Shown here in pieces: positions 61,358 through 64,000 of a stretch of 64,000 nucleotides of DNA. The stretch lies in contig OZ252236.1 in assembly GCA_965249455.1 (NCBI GenBank), forward strand, positions 930,001 through 994,000, in the 5' to 3' direction. A program made the position numbers and the translations under genes. This stretch comes from Jiulongibacter sp024742395. Its GTDB lineage: Bacteria > Bacteroidota > Bacteroidia > Cytophagales > Spirosomataceae. The notes beneath the pieces were generated by a model that did no database searches, was not told the DNA's origin, and saw nothing but the letters and a program-made list of their open reading frames with translations. Position 1 is the stretch's first letter; each line of letters starts with the position of its first letter.

Positions 61358-62035
61358 ATGTCTTCTCATCATATTGTTAAAGAAAAGCAGGAGCCAGCCT
61401 TATTAATTGCCAATGGAGCTGCATGTAGCTCTGAGTTACTTGAAGAACTTTTAGAATGGTCGCCATTTGTGGTGGTTTTAGATGGAGCCATAGACCGCGT
61501 ACTTCAGTTGGGCATTAAGGTAGATGTGTTGCTAGGAGATTTTGACCATAACTCAACGTCAAATCTTGAAGAAATTCGACAGTCTCAGTTCCCTATTGAG
61601 ATTGTGCATACACCTGATCAGAATAAAACGGACTTAGAAAAGGGAATTGAATTTTTAATAGATCGGGGCTTTCCCGCCGTGAATATTTTGTGGGCTACAG
61701 GCCGGCGAATGGACCATACCTTGGCTAACGTTTTTAATCTTGCGAAGTACAAAAATGAAATACAACTTGTCATGATGGATGATTACTCAAAGATTTATCC
61801 ACTAAAGCCAAAACCGTCAAATTTTGAAAAGTGGTATAAGCGGGGTACAGCTATTTCTTTGCTTCCATTGGGTAGGGTTGAAGGTATACTCACTGCTAAT
61901 TTGAAGTATCCTCTGACTAATAGCTGGCTAGAGCTTGGAACACGCCTCGGAAACAGCAACGAAGTAGCTCAAGATGGCCTCATAAATGTCTCTTTTGAGG
62001 TGGGGGAACTTTTGTTAATGGAATGTATTGACTAA
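61358..62035 (+). CDS. thiN: Thiamine pyrophosphokinase
   Basis: 225 residues. Motifs VVLDGAIDRVLQLGIK, VLLGDFDHNS, PDQNKTDLEKGIEFL (phosphate transfer) and the C-terminal ISLLPLGRVEG and LTNSWLELGTRLGNSNE. Converts thiamine to thiamine diphosphate. Single gene between lolA and nrdA. Confidence 0.88.
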   Translation: MSSHHIVKEKQEPALLIANGAACSSELLEELLEWSPFVVVLDGAIDRVLQLGIKVDVLLGDFDHNSTSNLEEIRQSQFPIEIVHTPDQNKTDLEKGIEFLIDRGFPAVNILWATGRRMDHTLANVFNLAKYKNEIQLVMMDDYSKIYPLKPKPSNFEKWYKRGTAISLLPLGRVEGILTANLKYPLTNSWLELGTRLGNSNEVAQDGLINVSFEVGELLLMECID

Positions 62036-62043
62036 TGTCAAAG

Positions 62044-62059
62044 TTATCCACAAAACATT
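62044..62059. promoter_or_regulatory. DnaA box 1 (TTATCCACA) in inverted repeat
   Basis: TTATCCACAAAACATT; the first nine bases (62044-62052) are a perfect DnaA box. Exact reverse complement at 62173-62188. Confidence 0.7.
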
Positions 62060-62172
62060 TAGACAAGTGTCGAATTATTTTCAATTATTATTGAAAATTT
62101 TAAATTAATAGTTTAAGTTTAAGAGCTAAACATCAGAAAACGTGGTATATATGCTTTCCGGCCACATTTTCG

Positions 62173-62188
62173 AATGTTTTGTGGATAA
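62173..62188. promoter_or_regulatory. DnaA box 2 (inverted)
   Basis: AATGTTTTGTGGATAA; TGTGGATAA at 62180-62188 is the perfect DnaA box on the minus strand. All 16 bases mirror 62044-62059 across a 113-bp AT-rich segment. Confidence 0.7.
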
Positions 62189-62210
62189 GTGGAAAAGGCC
62201 TTAATAGGAA

Positions 62211-62219
62211 TGTGGAAAA
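62211..62219. promoter_or_regulatory. DnaA box 3 (near consensus)
   Basis: TGTGGAAAA, minus-strand TTTTCCACA, one change from TTATCCACA and within TTWTNCACA. Confidence 0.45.
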
Positions 62220-62457
62220 CTTTCAATTTGGTATTATTCTAATGGATGTAAACTTGTAAATCGTTGAGCATAAGGTCGTATATAGATAGATGGTTTGTAA
62301 GAAATGCACAATGCCAAAAAAGCAAACAAAATTTCGGTTTTTTTGAAGCTAAAATCTGTGGTAGATTTGTAGTCCGCGAACAAAATTATGACCCTGGTTT
62401 TGTTCACTTGAGCAAAAAGAAATACTTTATTTATAACCCTTTTAACGCAACTGCTGT

Positions 62458-64000
62458 ATGTATGTAATCAAGCGTGATGGTCGTAGAGAATCCGTCAAAT
62501 TCGACAAAATTACCTCTAGAATTGAGAGGCTTTGTTATGGGCTAGACCCCAATTTTGTACAACCCGTGGAAGTGGCTATGAAAGTCGTCTCGGGAATTTA
62601 TGACGGAGTGTCTACGTCGCAGCTAGATAGTCTGGCTGCCGAGACTGCGGCATCGATGACTACAAAGCATCCTGATTACGCCCAGCTTGCGGCAAGAATT
62701 GCTATCAGCAATCTTCATAAAAATACCTTGAAGTCTTTTTCAGGTACAATGAAGATGCTCTATCAGTATGTTGATCCCAAAACCAATGAGAATGCTTCGC
62801 TGATTTCGAAAGAAACCTGGAAAGTGATTCAGCAGAATGCTGCACTTTTAGACTCAACAATCATCTATGATAGAGATTACAGCTACGATTATTTTGGGTA
62901 CAAAACACTGGAAAGATCATACCTTCTGAAAATGAATGGTAAGATAGTGGAGCGTCCGCAGCATATGCTTATGCGTGTTTCTGTTGGTATTCATGGTGAG
63001 AACATTGAAAAGGTAATAGAAACATACGGCCTATTATCTGAGAAATGGTTTACTCATGCTACTCCTACATTGTTTAACGCCGGTACTCCAAAACCTCAGT
63101 TATCTTCTTGTTTCTTACTAACAATGAAAGATGATAGTATTGATGGTATTTACGATACTTTAAAGCAATGTGCTAAGATTTCTCAGTCAGCAGGAGGAAT
63201 AGGGCTTTCTATTCATGATATAAGAGCTAAAGGGTCATACATTAAGGGTACAAACGGAACGTCAAACGGCATCATACCGATGCTGCGAGTATATAATGAC
63301 ACAGCCAGATACGTAGACCAGGGGGGAGGAAAAAGAAAGGGGTCATTTGCTATATATCTTGAGCCATGGCATGCTGATATTGAGGATTTTCTTGATCTAA
63401 AGAAAAACCATGGTAAAGAGGAAATGAGAGCCAGAGATCTTTTCTACGCAATGTGGATTTCTGATTTGTTTATGAAAAGAGTAGAAGCAGACGCGGAATG
63501 GTCTCTTTTCTGTCCACATGAATGTCCTGGATTGGCAGATGCTTACGGAGATGCTTTTGAGAAATTATATGAAAAGTATGAGTCAGAAGGTAAGGCGAAA
63601 AGAAAGATAAAGGCACAGCAGCTTTGGTTTAAGATTCTTGAATCTCAAATAGAAACCGGTACACCTTATATTCTTTATAAAGATGCGGCCAATAAAAAGT
63701 CAAATCAGAAGAACTTGGGTACAATTAAGTCTTCAAACCTATGTACAGAGATAATGGAGTATACCTCTCCTGATGAGGTAGCGGTTTGTAATCTTGCTTC
63801 AATTGCTCTACCTAAGTTTGTAGAGGAAGATAATGATGGAAATTCTATCAGGTTTGATCATGAAAAGCTGTATCAAATCACTAAAGTGGTAACCAGAAAC
63901 CTGAACAGAATAATAGATGTAAACTATTATCCAGTGAAGGAAGCCGAATACAGCAACAAACGCCACCGACCTATTGGTATTGGTATACAGGGAATGGCTG
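62458..64000 (+). CDS. nrdA: Ribonucleoside-diphosphate reductase large subunit (class I), 3' end beyond window
   Basis: 514 codons visible from ATG 62458; the gene continues past the window. N-terminal ATP-cone (residues ~1-90: MYVIKRDGRRESVKFDKI, SRIERLC) senses ATP/dATP. The 10-stranded barrel then begins: THATPTLFNAGTPKPQLSSCFL with redox Cys218, SQSAGGIGLSIHDIRA, GGGKRKGSFAIYLEPWH, and NLCTEI near the catalytic cysteines. Reduces NDPs to dNDPs with NrdB. Preceded by the DnaA-box region, which may tie expression to replication. Confidence 0.96.
   Translation, partial: MYVIKRDGRRESVKFDKITSRIERLCYGLDPNFVQPVEVAMKVVSGIYDGVSTSQLDSLAAETAASMTTKHPDYAQLAARIAISNLHKNTLKSFSGTMKMLYQYVDPKTNENASLISKETWKVIQQNAALLDSTIIYDRDYSYDYFGYKTLERSYLLKMNGKIVERPQHMLMRVSVGIHGENIEKVIETYGLLSEKWFTHATPTLFNAGTPKPQLSSCFLLTMKDDSIDGIYDTLKQCAKISQSAGGIGLSIHDIRAKGSYIKGTNGTSNGIIPMLRVYNDTARYVDQGGGKRKGSFAIYLEPWHADIEDFLDLKKNHGKEEMRARDLFYAMWISDLFMKRVEADAEWSLFCPHECPGLADAYGDAFEKLYEKYESEGKAKRKIKAQQLWFKILESQIETGTPYILYKDAANKKSNQKNLGTIKSSNLCTEIMEYTSPDEVAVCNLASIALPKFVEEDNDGNSIRFDHEKLYQITKVVTRNLNRIIDVNYYPVKEAEYSNKRHRPIGIGIQGMA

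Larger units (their letters stand above)
62036..62457. other. Long upstream region of nrdA with DnaA boxes
   Basis: No convincing gene (one 67-codon frame into nrdA rejected). 62036-62220 holds a 16-bp inverted repeat with DnaA boxes, an AT-rich core and an 8-bp stem TTTTCAAT/ATTGAAAA (62079-62098). TAGATTTG at 62362-62369 fits the -7 element and could start nrdA. Confidence 0.6.

Noticed and set aside
62036..62220. Firm call of oriC
   Set aside because: Only two perfect boxes, no dnaA or dnaN nearby and genes on both sides run in the same direction; kept as a hypothesis only.
62264..62467. 67-codon frame running into nrdA
   Set aside because: TTG start, overlaps the nrdA start in another frame and has no recognisable features.

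Overview
The window looks like chromosome from a Bacteroidota bacterium, most likely order Cytophagales. It carries a type IX secretion (T9SS) outer-membrane protein (PorT) and a large secreted protein ending in a gliding-motility/T9SS sorting domain. It also has menaquinone-linked respiration (three-subunit SdhCAB, MenG/UbiE), start sites with little Shine-Dalgarno sequence, and repeated matches to the Bacteroidota promoter -7 element TAnnTTTG. No rRNA, tRNA, CRISPR array or complete insertion sequence was recognised.

Layout. 1-3.4 kb: tail of an unknown gene, then a minus-strand operon (FAH-family dehydratase, semialdehyde dehydrogenase, SDR) resembling the lower half of an oxidative pentose pathway. 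3.4-7.7 kb: idi and sdhCAB. 8-10.8 kb: the 948-residue T9SS cargo protein. 10.8-13.8 kb: a rearranged accessory island with two intact and one decayed leucine-rich-repeat lipoprotein genes. It is bounded by two 65-bp direct repeats that each contain a perfect hairpin, and is followed by a frameshifted Crp/Fnr-type regulator. 13.8-18 kb: fatty-acid beta-oxidation pair (thiolase and bifunctional dehydrogenase/hydratase) interrupted by a four-helix-bundle (S23/IVP-type) gene flanked by inverted arrays of 7-bp repeats. 18-30.3 kb: mostly housekeeping genes, namely a MerC-like protein behind a pair of Fur-family-like operators, an isoaspartyl peptidase, udk, an M81 peptidase, pyk, a short leuA, a methyltransferase, cutC, and the pyrD-ubiE-porT set.

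30.6-37.3 kb: a TetR-TolC-adaptor-RND efflux operon. 37.3-41.2 kb: glpK, an orphan gene, a radical SAM protein and a DnaQ-like exonuclease. 41.3-47 kb: nuoKLMN (antiporter-like membrane arm of complex I) plus a GtrA-like protein. 47.1-48.3 kb: three tandem paralogous genes for tiny acidic lipoproteins, each with the same leader and its own terminator. 48.3-62 kb: an M16 homologue lacking its zinc motif, an AlbA_2-domain protein, an SMP-30 protein, a PpiD/SurA-like foldase, a siroheme synthase domain, acpP-fabF-rnc, kdsA, ftsK, lolA and thiN. The window ends inside nrdA, whose upstream region carries two perfect DnaA boxes in a 16-bp inverted repeat plus a third near-consensus box.

Most genes are core metabolism, envelope biogenesis and respiration. 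The points most worth a second look are the heptamer-flanked S23 cassette inside the beta-oxidation operon, the repeat-bounded lipoprotein island, the merC operators, the triplicated acidic lipoproteins and the DnaA-box region before nrdA. Function calls come from reading motifs by eye; no database search was run.
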